A DNA stretch of 64,000 nucleotides from contig JAGDZV010000004.1 of assembly GCA_049115495.1 (NCBI GenBank), forward strand, positions 186,001 through 250,000, in the 5' to 3' direction. How positions within the stretch are numbered: position 1 is the first letter of the stretch; each line of letters begins with the position of its first letter. Below are positions 9,306-18,034 of this stretch, piece by piece. The DNA comes from JACPUW01 sp049115495. GTDB lineage: Bacteria > Bacteroidota > Bacteroidia > CAILMK01 > JACPUW01. The notes beneath the pieces are model-generated. The model did not search any database. It was not told the origin of the DNA and saw only the letters and a list, made by a program, of their open reading frames with translations. Position numbers and translations under genes: made by a program.

Positions 9306-12300
9306 CCTTTAGGGAGAAATTTAAGTTTCGTATTCATTTCATGCACAACCGAGTCTAATTTCTGAGATGAGGCTTTTAATACTAAACAGATTTTTTGCAG
9401 ATCAGGATTATCACCAAATTGTTCAATATTTAATAGTTCAAGTGCGCCCATTATGTTTGTTAAAGGCGCTCTTAGGTCGTGAGATTGCATCCATGCTACT
9501 TTTTTGAATACTTCGTTTTGATTTTTTATTTGATCAATCTGAAGTTTGTTTTTGGTTATATCTTTAAAGAAGATTGCTATTCCACTTTTGCTTAAAAGTG
9601 GGTAAAAGCCCATTTCTAACCATCTGCCGTTTTGCTCAAAAAAGAACTCTTCATTAAAAGGTGTCCTTTCTATTATGGCGTCTTCAATTATACTTTTAAA
9701 AACTTCAGGTTTATACGGCTTTATTACTTCAAGTATATTTTTACCCAGGGGTGTAGTTTCATTAGTTGGAAGGGTAATAAGGGCATGTCTGTTTAAGTAT
9801 TCAATATTTTGATCCTTATTTACCAAAATATATCCTTCTGATACGGAGTTAAGGATGCTTTCTTTCTCAAACAACAATTCTTTGAGCTTTCTTTCGCTTT
9901 TAAGCATTTCAGTTACATCCCAATTGGCACCAATTGATTTGAGCGGATTTCCGTGCTCATCTCTTATTACTTCTGCATTTCCTTTAATGTATTTTACTTT
10001 TCCATAATCCGTTAAAATTCTAAAGGTTGCATCAAACCTAACTCCTTGCTCTACTGCCGAATAGTATTTATCAATTGTTTTTTGAGCATCTTCTTCATGA
10101 AGCCTACTTGACCAATCATTAATTTGGCCTTTGTAGTTGTTCATATCAACTTCATATAACTCAAACATTAGTCTATCCCATTTGAGATTTTTTGTTTTAA
10201 AATCATATTCCCAAATACCAACACTGTTTGCTGCAGCCGCTAGCTGATGTCTTACAAGTGACTCTTCTTGTCGTTTTTGATTTCTTACCCGGGCCGTTAC
10301 GTCTTGATCAATAAAAATCGATTTTTCTAATGCTTTGTTTTTGTAAATAGATGAACCAATTCTGTTGATGTACTTGGTTTTTCCTTCTTTGTCTTGGATC
10401 TGAAACTGAATTTCATAGTCATCAGACCGATACACTTTTTGAAAAAGTAAATTCTCGGTGAGCAATTTATTTTCTTCGTTAAGGTTTGAAGAAAAACTTT
10501 CGTAATCGATTATAGAAAGATCTCTATCAAGATTGTGAATGGTTGCAAGTTCATTGCTATATAAGACATAACCTGTTTCGTGGTCAAATTCACCAATGCC
10601 TATTCCGGTTAATTCGGTAGCTAAATTAAGCCTAGCCAATAGCAGGTCTTTTTCTCGCTGAAGCTTTTTTTCTTCGCTTATTTCTGTATGAAAAGAAACA
10701 AAATGGCTGCACTGGCCTTCCTTATCAAAAAGAGGCGATGCATTAATTCTTACCCAATATGCATCACCATTTTTTCTGTAGTTTAGAAGCTCAATTACAA
10801 ATGATTTTTGGCTTTCAATACTTTTATCGATTACAGAAGTTGCATTTTTTCTCGTTTCTCGGCCTCTAAAAGTTTTGGGATCTTTACCTAAAAGTTCATC
10901 ATAACTATATCCTGACATTTTTTGAAAACGCTCATTTGAATAGGAAACCTTAGGGCCTTCAGTTGTCATTTCGGTAATAAGAATCCCGTTGTCGGCATGG
11001 TCAATTGAAAAGTTAACCAATTCTAATTGCTCTTTTAGCGCTTTACTTTCGGTTATATTGGTTCTGGTGCCAATAAGCAGGTTCTCATTGGTGTTTGGAT
11101 CTAAATATTTTACTGCATTAATTCTAAACCATTGCCATTTGTTGTTTTTGTCTTTAAACCTGTATTCAAGAGTTCCAAAATTGCTTATCTCAAAGCTCTG
11201 TATAAAGTCGTCAAGTTTTTGTTGGTCGTCTTGGTGTACATATGCCCTATATTTTTCTTGATTTAGACCATTTATTTTGTGAATTTCAATGTCTGAAACT
11301 TTTGCCCAATTCTCATCAACAAATAAGGAGTCTGTATCTATGTAATAAGTAAAAACCCCAGCATAATTAGCATCAAGTGCAAGTTCAAGTATTTTTTTAC
11401 TTTTTGTTAGCTCATTTGTGTTTTGTTTAAGCTCTAATGTTCTTTCCTCTACAATTTTATCAAGGCTATTAATGAGTTCTTTATAATCAACATTTCTCTT
11501 GTAAAAGAGAACGCCCATAAAAATTGAAAAAATCAGAAGCACACTAATTATAATCCCAAACAAAATGTAAGAAGTTGATTTGTTTTGATAAGCTTCAACT
11601 TCCCTAGCTTTAGCCCGTTCGGTTTTTTTTATTAGACTTAAAGCATGGCTGAAATAAATATCTTCAAGCCTTGATTTATTAACTTTTTGAATTACATCTT
11701 TTTTATATTCATAAGATTCTCTTAAAAAGTGCATGGCTTTATTAAAGCTATCAAGCTGTATGTAGTTTTTACTCCTTAGTAGAAGTAGACTTGCCGTAAA
11801 ACTGTATGCATCTTTAGGAAAACCCTTTAAGCCTTTGTGTATAATTCGATTTGATTTAGCAAATGAATCAGTTTTGTATAAGTATTCACTATAAAATCGA
11901 TGAAATAGAATTCCCGCCTTTTTAGATTTGATTAATCTTTTAGCTAGCCCTAAGTAATGTGCAGACGAATCCAAATTGGAGTTTAAAAAGTGTCCAATCA
12001 TCTGACTGTATGACCTTAAAAGTTCACTGGTGTCGGCAATGCTTTTAAATATTTTAATTGCCCTATAGTTGTATTCAAACTTTCTTGTAGAGTCTTTGGT
12101 TAAACTTGTAAGTAGACCTTTTACATATTCAATCTGGCCATCTATTCTTTTATCTTCAGAATATTTATATTGTAAAGCTTTCTCAAAACTATGCAAGTAT
12201 TGAGCTGTATCTTTTTGATAGAATTGTATTCCAGCTAAGTTAAAATAAGCATCAAAAAGAAAAGAGTCTTGGCCATACTTTTTTGCGAGCTCTACGCTCC

Positions 12301-12553
12301 GATTCATTATTACCTCTGCGCTATCAAAATGCCCCATGCAACATAAACTAACGGCCTTAATACCCAATCCACGCATTTGCGAATAAAGGTTTTTCGACTC
12401 AAGAATTCTATTTGCATGGAAATCGACCATTTTAGAGTCATCGCACATATGTTTTCTAGCTTCAGATATCAAAGAATCTGTAAGCTTTCTACTTTGTGCA
12501 AAACCACTAACCCAAGGAATAAGCCCAATAAAGGTTAATAAGAAATACTTCAT
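9302..12553 (-). CDS. Multi-PAS membrane sensor with HisKA but no ATPase domain
   Basis: 1083 residues from ATG 12553 (MKYFLLTFIGL, a signal peptide ending near GFAQ). In order: a periplasmic TPR-like helical region (~25-320), a membrane segment (YILFGIIISVLLIFSIFMGV, ~330-350), a coiled coil (ELINSLDKIVEERTLELKQ), then about five PAS/PAC units (e.g. MSGYSYDELLGKDPKTFRG and GNPLKSIGANWDVTE). Last comes a HisKA dimerisation helix with the H-box MQSHDLRAPLTNIMGALELL. The protein stops ~45 residues after the H-box, so the HATPase_c domain (N, G1, G2 boxes) is absent. No HATPase frame follows in the DNA, which is occupied by the STAS-like gene. It may act as a phosphoacceptor or dimerisation partner for another kinase. 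Confidence 0.85.
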   Translation of the reverse strand: MKYFLLTFIGLIPWVSGFAQSRKLTDSLISEARKHMCDDSKMVDFHANRILESKNLYSQMRGLGIKAVSLCCMGHFDSAEVIMNRSVELAKKYGQDSFLFDAYFNLAGIQFYQKDTAQYLHSFEKALQYKYSEDKRIDGQIEYVKGLLTSLTKDSTRKFEYNYRAIKIFKSIADTSELLRSYSQMIGHFLNSNLDSSAHYLGLAKRLIKSKKAGILFHRFYSEYLYKTDSFAKSNRIIHKGLKGFPKDAYSFTASLLLLRSKNYIQLDSFNKAMHFLRESYEYKKDVIQKVNKSRLEDIYFSHALSLIKKTERAKAREVEAYQNKSTSYILFGIIISVLLIFSIFMGVLFYKRNVDYKELINSLDKIVEERTLELKQNTNELTKSKKILELALDANYAGVFTYYIDTDSLFVDENWAKVSDIEIHKINGLNQEKYRAYVHQDDQQKLDDFIQSFEISNFGTLEYRFKDKNNKWQWFRINAVKYLDPNTNENLLIGTRTNITESKALKEQLELVNFSIDHADNGILITEMTTEGPKVSYSNERFQKMSGYSYDELLGKDPKTFRGRETRKNATSVIDKSIESQKSFVIELLNYRKNGDAYWVRINASPLFDKEGQCSHFVSFHTEISEEKKLQREKDLLLARLNLATELTGIGIGEFDHETGYVLYSNELATIHNLDRDLSIIDYESFSSNLNEENKLLTENLLFQKVYRSDDYEIQFQIQDKEGKTKYINRIGSSIYKNKALEKSIFIDQDVTARVRNQKRQEESLVRHQLAAAANSVGIWEYDFKTKNLKWDRLMFELYEVDMNNYKGQINDWSSRLHEEDAQKTIDKYYSAVEQGVRFDATFRILTDYGKVKYIKGNAEVIRDEHGNPLKSIGANWDVTEMLKSERKLKELLFEKESILNSVSEGYILVNKDQNIEYLNRHALITLPTNETTPLGKNILEVIKPYKPEVFKSIIEDAIIERTPFNEEFFFEQNGRWLEMGFYPLLSKSGIAIFFKDITKNKLQIDQIKNQNEVFKKVAWMQSHDLRAPLTNIMGALELLNIEQFGDNPDLQKICLVLKASSQKLDSVVHEMNTKLKFLPKG

Positions 12554-12692
12554 TAAAATCACCAATTACCGAGGCTGCAATATTCCTTATTTAAATTGAA
12601 TAGTTTTTGAGTTTATCGAAAGTTGGTCAATAGTAATTGAAGAACTTAGTGGTAAACACGTAAGCAAAAAAGTATCAAAAAGACCAATAGTT

Positions 12693-13868
12693 TTAGTCCT
12701 TCATAATTCTAAAGCAAAATTCATCAATTTGTAAGATGTATGTTCCCTTGGCAATTGACGCTAGGCTAATGTTGCCTGAATCGGAAAAATTTGATTCAAT
12801 CACTTGGCCAGTAATGTCCAATATTTTGTAGTTGAAGTTTTCAGCGTCAATTTTTATAAAATTCCCAGTAGGGTTAGGGTAAATTTTTTGCCTGTTTGAT
12901 AATTCATTTATACCAATTCCTTGGCTATCGTATCTGATCTTTACAGCCATATCATAACTATAAATTCTACCACTACTGGCATATGATGTACCCGGTATAT
13001 ACCTTCCATTCCATCCATTATCATTGTTGTTATACCTAACCGAAGTAGTTATCATTTGTCCCATATTGAAATTGCCTACTTCAACATACGGGAGCTCATC
13101 AGTATAATCGTAAGCCAAAAACGCATTAACCTTATGCTTTACATCAGGAAAATTTAGATAATCAATTGTGTCACCCAGGTTTGCTTCTTGGCCAGGAAAA
13201 AAAGTTACAACAATTGCAACCGGACCACTAAATTCTTTGCTGTTAATTTCAATTGGGATAACCCTTTGATTTACCAATGCAGTGTCATTTTCAGTTAAAT
13301 CATATCTTAATTCCTTATAAGCACCTTCAGCTCCCATTTTTCGCGTGTAATCGTAAGGTGCATAACCATAAGATGCACCACTTTGCCAGTTTGAATTTTC
13401 GACCATTGTAAGTGATTCTGTTTCAAACAACTGTATCATTAAATAATCACCAACGTCATTAAACCTATTGTAGCGGTAAATAATACCTATTGAGTCAATA
13501 GAATAACTGGTCCATTGACCAATGTTTAAATAAGAGTAGTCAGCCATTACGTTAGCATAAGGGTCAATTACTTGGCCAATAGAATGTTTCCAAACATATC
13601 CTACACCAGAAGAAAAATTGGTTTGAACTGTACTGTCTGGGTATAGATAGTTTCTAAAATAACTTCCGGGTGCATTCACATCATTATTCATAAAACGTCC
13701 ATAGTTCATCCATTTACTTGCATCAGCATCTTTTTTATTGGCTACAAAATGCTTGAAATCTTTACTTGATAATCGTAACTCATTGTCAATTGTAGTTTTT
13801 TCAATTTCTTGCCCCAATGTGTTAAGAACAAGGGATAGTGCAACGGCTAACAGGCTGATTTTTTTCAT
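12693..13868 (-). CDS. Secreted protein with T9SS type A sorting domain
   Basis: 391 residues from MKKISLLAVALSL (signal peptide ending near LGQE). The C-terminal ~75 residues are a type A T9SS sorting domain: IYPNPTGNFIKI, YKILDITGQVI, SLASIAKGTYILQI. The body has no recognised catalytic domain. It shares a pattern with the two T9SS proteins at 21.5-23.9 kb (an 'IDSI/V..YRYNR' stretch followed by 'D.LM/LIVQL'), so the three are probably paralogues. Expected to be exported by Sec, then across the outer membrane by T9SS. Confidence 0.85.
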   Translation of the reverse strand: MKKISLLAVALSLVLNTLGQEIEKTTIDNELRLSSKDFKHFVANKKDADASKWMNYGRFMNNDVNAPGSYFRNYLYPDSTVQTNFSSGVGYVWKHSIGQVIDPYANVMADYSYLNIGQWTSYSIDSIGIIYRYNRFNDVGDYLMIQLFETESLTMVENSNWQSGASYGYAPYDYTRKMGAEGAYKELRYDLTENDTALVNQRVIPIEINSKEFSGPVAIVVTFFPGQEANLGDTIDYLNFPDVKHKVNAFLAYDYTDELPYVEVGNFNMGQMITTSVRYNNNDNGWNGRYIPGTSYASSGRIYSYDMAVKIRYDSQGIGINELSNRQKIYPNPTGNFIKIDAENFNYKILDITGQVIESNFSDSGNISLASIAKGTYILQIDEFCFRIMKD

Positions 13869-13974
13869 AATCATGAATTTTATCTTGAGCTAAGATAAGA
13901 ATGAAATGAATTTTGACTTGGATTTTGTTACGAATGTTAAGCCTTAAAGTCTGTGATTAATCTTTAAGAGACAG

Positions 13975-14034
13975 GCCTTTGTAGAACTCATTTGTTTTTT
14001 TAGAGAAAAGTATGTAAGTGAAATAGGTTTCCAT
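13975..14034 (-). pseudogene. 5' remnant of a third GIY-YIG gene
   Basis: From an ATG at 14034 the frame reads METYFTYILFSKKTNEFYKG, identical to the two complete copies. It then runs into unrelated sequence at 13974, where the repeat ends. No catalytic Arg or Glu region remains. This is the oldest or truncated end of the tandem array. Confidence 0.75.
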
Positions 14035-14039
14035 ATGCC

Positions 14040-14075
14040 AAAAAAAAAGCCCCTTCAAATTATTGAAGGGGCTTT
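14040..14075 (-). terminator. Intrinsic terminator, array copy 1
   Basis: Stem AAAGCCCCTTCAA/TTGAAGGGGCTTT with a short AT loop, followed on the minus strand by a run of nine T. Sits between a tRNA 3'-end copy and the truncated GIY-YIG frame. Confidence 0.75.
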
Positions 14076-14122
14076 AAAGAAAGCGGTCTGGACGAGACTC
14101 GAATGCTGACGCAAGGTGAGCA

Positions 14123-14422
14123 TCATGACAATTGCTCAATAAGGAGCAATTCGTCATGGCTCGCGACATCGCCTTTATATTTTAGCATGAATTCAATTAA
14201 CCTTTTTCTAGAAAGGTTTTTAAGCTTGAACTCTAACTTGAAAGCATCAGCTCGAGTTGGTTTTGTAGTGTACCAAAGTAAAAGCCAAGGAACACCATGT
14301 TTGGTGGCTAACTCTCTTCCTTTATTATGCCTTTCTATTCTTTCTACTAGGTTTTTAGTTGAGCCTTTGTAGAACTCATTTGTTTTTTTAGAGAAAAGTA
14401 TGTAAGTGAAATAGGTTTCCAT
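14123..14422 (-). CDS. GIY-YIG family nuclease, tandem copy B
   Basis: 100-residue codons from METYFTYILF (ATG 14422); an upstream ATG at 14446 lies inside the terminator and is unlikely. It is a single GIY-YIG domain of the short URI/UPF0213 type: TYILFS and FYKGST replace the GIY and YIG strands, with Arg in LVERIERHNKGRE and the metal-binding Glu in AFKLEFKLKNLSR. The last codons (HDELLLIEQLS) lie in a 13-bp-stem palindrome, so coding end and hairpin coincide. It differs from copy C at only a few residues. The gene lies downstream of the tRNA-Asp terminator. The activity is presumed; the target is unknown. Confidence 0.8.
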   Translation of the reverse strand: METYFTYILFSKKTNEFYKGSTKNLVERIERHNKGRELATKHGVPWLLLWYTTKPTRADAFKLEFKLKNLSRKRLIEFMLKYKGDVASHDELLLIEQLS

Positions 14423-14750
14423 ATGCCAAAAAAAAAGCCCCTTCAAATTATTGAAGGGGCTTTAAAGAAAGCGGTCTGGACGAGACTCGAATGCTGACGC
14501 AAGGTCAGCATCATGACAATTGCTCAATTAGGAGCAATTCGTCATGGCTCGCGACATCGTCTTTATATTTTAGCATGAATTCAATTAACCTTTTTCTAGA
14601 AAGGTTTTTAAGCTTGAACTCTAACTTGAAAGCGTCTGCTCGAGTTGGCTTTGAAGTGTACCAAAGTAAAAGCCAAGGAACACCATGTTTAGTGGCTAAC
14701 TCTCTTCCTTTATTATGCCTTTCTATTCTTTCTACTACGTTTTTAGTTGA
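14363..14750 (-). repeat. 388-bp tandem unit, copy 2
   Basis: Same order as copy 1, exactly 388 bases away: tRNA 3'-end copy at 14472-14491, palindromic insert 14492-14547, terminator 14428-14463. In this copy the small inverted repeat next to the tRNA fragment is perfect (TGCTGAC-gcaag-GTCAGCA); in copy 1 one base breaks it. Confidence 0.85.
14428..14463 (-). terminator. Intrinsic terminator, array copy 2
   Basis: Same GC-rich 13-bp stem as the tRNA-Asp terminator, followed by nine T on the minus strand. It lies between the tRNA 3'-end copy at 14472-14491 and GIY-YIG copy B. Confidence 0.75.
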
Positions 14751-14810
14751 GCCTTTGTAGAACTCATTTGTTTTTTTAGAGAAAAGTATATAAGTGAAAT
14801 AGGTTTCCAT
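14511..14810 (-). CDS. GIY-YIG family nuclease, tandem copy C (next to tRNA-Asp)
   Basis: Single-domain GIY-YIG protein, nearly identical to copy B (differences include NVVERI for NLVERI, YTSKP for YTTKP, YKDDV for YKGDV). The domain is complete: TYILFS, FYKGST, Arg in ERIERHNKG, Glu in FKLEFKLK. Its 5' end lies directly after the poly-T of the tRNA-Asp terminator: TTTG, then GCAT, then ATG. That is the same -7/ATG spacing seen at other leaderless genes here, so it may have its own weak promoter. The stop codon lies in the palindromic insert next to a tRNA 3'-end copy. Confidence 0.8.
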   Translation of the reverse strand: METYFTYILFSKKTNEFYKGSTKNVVERIERHNKGRELATKHGVPWLLLWYTSKPTRADAFKLEFKLKNLSRKRLIEFMLKYKDDVASHDELLLIEQLS

Positions 14811-14878
14811 ATGCCAAAAAAAAGCCCCTTCAAATTATTGAAGGGGCTTTAAAGAAAGCGGTCTGGACGAGACTCGAA
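14751..14878 (-). repeat. 388-bp tandem unit, partial copy 3, ending in the true tRNA-Asp
   Basis: The unit continues to the tRNA T-loop (base 14878). There the genuine tRNA sequence continues instead of the 56-bp insert found in copies 1 and 2. One A is missing from the A-run next to the terminator compared with the other copies. Confidence 0.85.
14816..14850 (-). terminator. Intrinsic terminator of tRNA-Asp
   Basis: Hairpin AAAGCCCCTTCAA/TTGAAGGGGCTTT starting 9 bases after the tRNA discriminator base on the minus strand, followed by eight T. Confidence 0.8.
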
Positions 14879-14932
14879 CTCGCGACCTCCTGCGTGACAG
14901 GCAGGCATTCTAACCAACTGAACTACCAGACC
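14859..14932 (-). tRNA. tRNA-Asp (anticodon GTC)
   Basis: 74 nt on the minus strand. Acceptor GGTCTGG/CCAGACC, D-stem GTTC/GAAT, anticodon stem CCTGC/GCAGG around loop CTGTCAC (anticodon GTC), variable AGGTC, T-arm GCGAG-TTCGAGT-CTCGT, discriminator G. No CCA is encoded. The 20 bases at the 3' end (T-loop through discriminator) are repeated twice downstream in the GIY-YIG tandem units. Confidence 0.95.
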
Positions 14933-15129
14933 AACATGTTTTTCTTTTGCCTTTCGTTTAAGGTGGCGCAAATATAAAGCGATTTGCAAATTGCGGAAAT
15001 TTAAAGTGTAAAAAAATGAGAAAGATTTTTTCGCCCTTAATTAACCCCTTATGAGTCAATAAATAAGCTTTTTAGAAAAATTGAAAATTTATAAACTCTA
15101 TCTTTCAAGCCTTATTAAAGCTCATTGAA

Positions 15130-17496
15130 ATGAAGTGGTTTCTAAGAATTTTGGCTTCGATAGTGGTAATTGTAATTGGCATTTTAATTTATGTTACATA
15201 CTTATTTTATGCTCCAAGCCCACAATACAATGGAGACGCCCATTTGAAAGGCTTATCTGAAAAAGTGAAAGTTGTTCATGATGATTTTGCCATTCCACAC
15301 ATTTATGCCGCAAATGAAGAAGATGCTTATTTGGCCCTTGGGTATTTACATGCACAAGAAAGGTTATGGCAAATGGATTTAATGCGACGTGTTGGCGGGG
15401 GCATGCTAAGCGAAATTCTTGGGGAAGATCTAATTGAAATTGATAAGCTATTTAGAACCCTTGGAATTAATGAAAAGGCTAAAGAAGCCGTGGCAAATGG
15501 TTTTAAAGACAACCAAAACAATAGCGTAAAACTCGCCAATAAGTACATTGAAGGTATCAATTATTTTATTGAACACGGCGCAACACCCGTAGAATATAAA
15601 ATTTTACAAATTGAGAAAAAGAAGTTTGAACCCATAGATTTATATCGAACCGTTGGATACATGTCGTTTAGTTTTGCTTTAGCGCTAAGAGAAGATCCAT
15701 TACTTAACAAAATATATGAAAACATAGGTGCCGATTACTATAGAGATTTGGGTGTAACCACAGAGTTGAGCGCAACAATGATAAGATCTGATAAACATGC
15801 AGATTCAATTCAAAATGACAGTTTAAGATCAAATTTATTGGGTTGTTTAAAAGACTTACCCGTTCCTTTATTTACGGGTAGCAATTCTTGGGTACTTGCT
15901 CCTAAAAAGAGCGCCAGTGGTCAAGTGCTTTTTTGTAACGATGCCCACATTGAATATGCCCAACCATCGGTTTGGTGGGAGGCACATATCGAATGTCCTG
16001 ATTTTTCCTTTTATGGAAATCATTTGGCTGGGTTTCCGTTTGCTCTAATTGGGCACACAAAACATCATGCATGGGGGCTTACAATGTTTCAAAATGATGA
16101 TATGGACTTTTACCAAGAAATAATTGAAGGAGATGAGTACATATTTAAAGATGAAAAACGGCCTTTGAAAAAACGGAATGAAAAGATCATTGTAAAGGGT
16201 GAAAAGCAACCCGTGGAATTCACAGTTTACGCAACCCATCATGGGCCAATTGTTTCTGATGTAAATGATCTATTGCCACAAAATGTGAGCATGTATTGGT
16301 CTTTTAATGACCTACCCAATAATGCTCTAAGTGTTACTTATGGATTGTCACATGCTTCAAGTCTAAAAGACTTTGAAGAGCGTATTTCGGTGCACAATGC
16401 ACCTGGTTTAAATTTTATGTATGGAGATGCCGAAGGAAATATTGCCTGGTGGGCAACTGCGGCCCTTGTAAAAAGACCAAAACATGTTGATTCAAAAAGA
16501 CTACTAGACGGTTCATCAGGAAAAGACGAGATTCTTGGTTACTATGATTTTGATGAAAACCCGCATTCAATAAATCCAGAAACCGGCTATGTTTATTCTG
16601 CAAATAACCAACCAAGTGGCGAATATGATGGAAAACTCTACCCGGGTTATTACTATTGGGGTGCACGAGGTAAGCGAATTATGGAGTTTTTGGATCAAGA
16701 GAAGAAGTTTACAACTACCGATATGAAAAATATGCTGCTTGATGATGTAGGATTGTTTCATATTCGAAATGTTAAGGAGCTTTTTTCTTTGATTGAGCCA
16801 AAATCAAAAAGCGAAGAGAAATACTATGAAATGATGACTGCTTGGAACGGGAGCCATAAACAAGAAATGGAAGAACCAACTTTTTACTATGCTTTTCAAT
16901 ATAATTTGTTGAAGTATGCCATGCATGATGAGTTGGGCGAAGATGATTTTGAGGCTTATTTAAAAACATATGCCTACATGCGAACTTATCATGTGCTTTC
17001 GCATAACGACAGTTCAAAATGGTGGCCAAATGCCACAGATGAACTTAATGTAAATAGCAGAGCAGCCCTTGTAAATGAGGCCTTTACAGCTACCGTAAAT
17101 CAAATGGAAAATGAGTCTAAAAGAGCTTGGAAAGATCATTTTACATTAGAGCACCCTCATGCTTTAGGCAAAGTTGAAGCGCTGGCTAAAATATTTAACG
17201 TGGGTCCACTACCGCTTGATGGCGGAATTGAAGTTTTAAACAAACAAGGTTTTGTGCCTAACGCCCAGCTTCAATTTAAATGCAAAACAGGGCCTTCAAA
17301 AAGAATTGTAATTGACTTTGCCAACATTGAAAATGCCGAAAGCATTAACCCAACGGGGCAGTCAGGCCACGTGGTAAGCCAACATTATTCCGATCAATTT
17401 GAAATGCACGTTAACGGAAGGTTTAGGCCAATGTTAATGGATTCGGATAAGATTATAAAGTTTGATCGCGTTTTGTTTTTAAATCCAGTTAATTAA
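15130..17496 (+). CDS. Penicillin acylase family protein (Ntn hydrolase)
   Basis: 788 residues, normal for the single-chain precursor. It has an N-terminal hydrophobic signal/anchor (~residues 5-27), an alpha-chain region with YAANEEDAYLALGYLHAQERLWQMDLMRR (split here across the family's typical motif), and a linker. The putative autocleavage site is TGSNSWVLAPK, where Ser251 would become the N-terminal nucleophile of the beta chain. The beta chain shows NDAHIEYAQPSVWWE, WGLTMFQNDDMDFYQE and SANNQPSG. Amide hydrolase in the periplasm; natural substrates might be acyl-homoserine lactones or amino-acid conjugates, which cannot be told from sequence. A -7-like TATCTTTC lies ~30 bases upstream. 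Confidence 0.9.
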   Translation: MKWFLRILASIVVIVIGILIYVTYLFYAPSPQYNGDAHLKGLSEKVKVVHDDFAIPHIYAANEEDAYLALGYLHAQERLWQMDLMRRVGGGMLSEILGEDLIEIDKLFRTLGINEKAKEAVANGFKDNQNNSVKLANKYIEGINYFIEHGATPVEYKILQIEKKKFEPIDLYRTVGYMSFSFALALREDPLLNKIYENIGADYYRDLGVTTELSATMIRSDKHADSIQNDSLRSNLLGCLKDLPVPLFTGSNSWVLAPKKSASGQVLFCNDAHIEYAQPSVWWEAHIECPDFSFYGNHLAGFPFALIGHTKHHAWGLTMFQNDDMDFYQEIIEGDEYIFKDEKRPLKKRNEKIIVKGEKQPVEFTVYATHHGPIVSDVNDLLPQNVSMYWSFNDLPNNALSVTYGLSHASSLKDFEERISVHNAPGLNFMYGDAEGNIAWWATAALVKRPKHVDSKRLLDGSSGKDEILGYYDFDENPHSINPETGYVYSANNQPSGEYDGKLYPGYYYWGARGKRIMEFLDQEKKFTTTDMKNMLLDDVGLFHIRNVKELFSLIEPKSKSEEKYYEMMTAWNGSHKQEMEEPTFYYAFQYNLLKYAMHDELGEDDFEAYLKTYAYMRTYHVLSHNDSSKWWPNATDELNVNSRAALVNEAFTATVNQMENESKRAWKDHFTLEHPHALGKVEALAKIFNVGPLPLDGGIEVLNKQGFVPNAQLQFKCKTGPSKRIVIDFANIENAESINPTGQSGHVVSQHYSDQFEMHVNGRFRPMLMDSDKIIKFDRVLFLNPVN

Positions 17497-17506
17497 ATCA
17501 TAAGTT

Positions 17507-18031
17507 ATGAGAGTTCTTTTTTCTGTTTTTTTTCTCACAATTTTTAGTAGCTCCTTTGCATGCGGTACGCTAGAATCACGATATAATTTCTATAAGGAAG
17601 CGCATGATGATAAAACTCGATTTATTCATTTAAGATATTTGATCTGTGATCCTATTGTTGAAGATTTCAGAGGGAGCAATGCCGATAGGGATATGATTAT
17701 TGAGCTAGTTCAAGATGCACAACAACGAAGTGATGCCTTAAAAAAAGATACTACAGCAACTGATGCAAAATGGAAATCTGAATACTACAGAAACCTAGCT
17801 TTGAGGTTGGCAATTCGCTTTAATATGCACAAATGGGATATTAAGTTTAAGGATGAAATTATTTGGGCTTTTGATCCGCTTTTTGGTTTAAGACATGGAA
17901 AAGTATACGATTCATTAAAAAATCTAGAAACAAGGCCCTGGCTTACTACTGACGATGGCTTAAGCTTGAGTGAAATGGCATATGCATCAAAACTCAACTT
18001 TGAGATTCTAGAGCTAATTGTATTGAAATAA
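17507..18031 (+). CDS. Small secreted hypothetical protein
   Basis: 174 residues with a signal peptide (MRVLFSVFFLTIFSSSFACG); the Cys at residue 19 could be a lipobox (SFAC). The body is charged and helical with no motif I recognise. It sits 10 bases after the penicillin acylase and 3 bases before the protein kinase, so the three are likely one transcript. Function unknown. Confidence 0.7.
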   Translation: MRVLFSVFFLTIFSSSFACGTLESRYNFYKEAHDDKTRFIHLRYLICDPIVEDFRGSNADRDMIIELVQDAQQRSDALKKDTTATDAKWKSEYYRNLALRLAIRFNMHKWDIKFKDEIIWAFDPLFGLRHGKVYDSLKNLETRPWLTTDDGLSLSEMAYASKLNFEILELIVLK

Positions 18032-18034
18032 GAT

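Larger units (their letters stand above)
13975..14362 (-). repeat. 388-bp tandem unit, copy 1 (most distal from tRNA-Asp)
   Basis: Read on the minus strand, the unit holds a GIY-YIG gene (14123-14362 part), a 56-bp palindromic insert (14104-14159), a 20-bp copy of the tRNA-Asp 3' end (14084-14103), a terminator hairpin, and the first ~20 codons of another GIY-YIG gene (13975-14034). About 10 substitutions separate it from copy 2. Its distal boundary at 13975 falls inside that truncated third reading frame. Confidence 0.85.

Noticed and set aside
14103..14760. Two plus-strand frames mirroring the GIY-YIG genes
   Set aside because: They are repeated only because the unit is repeated; the minus strand has the recognisable domain.
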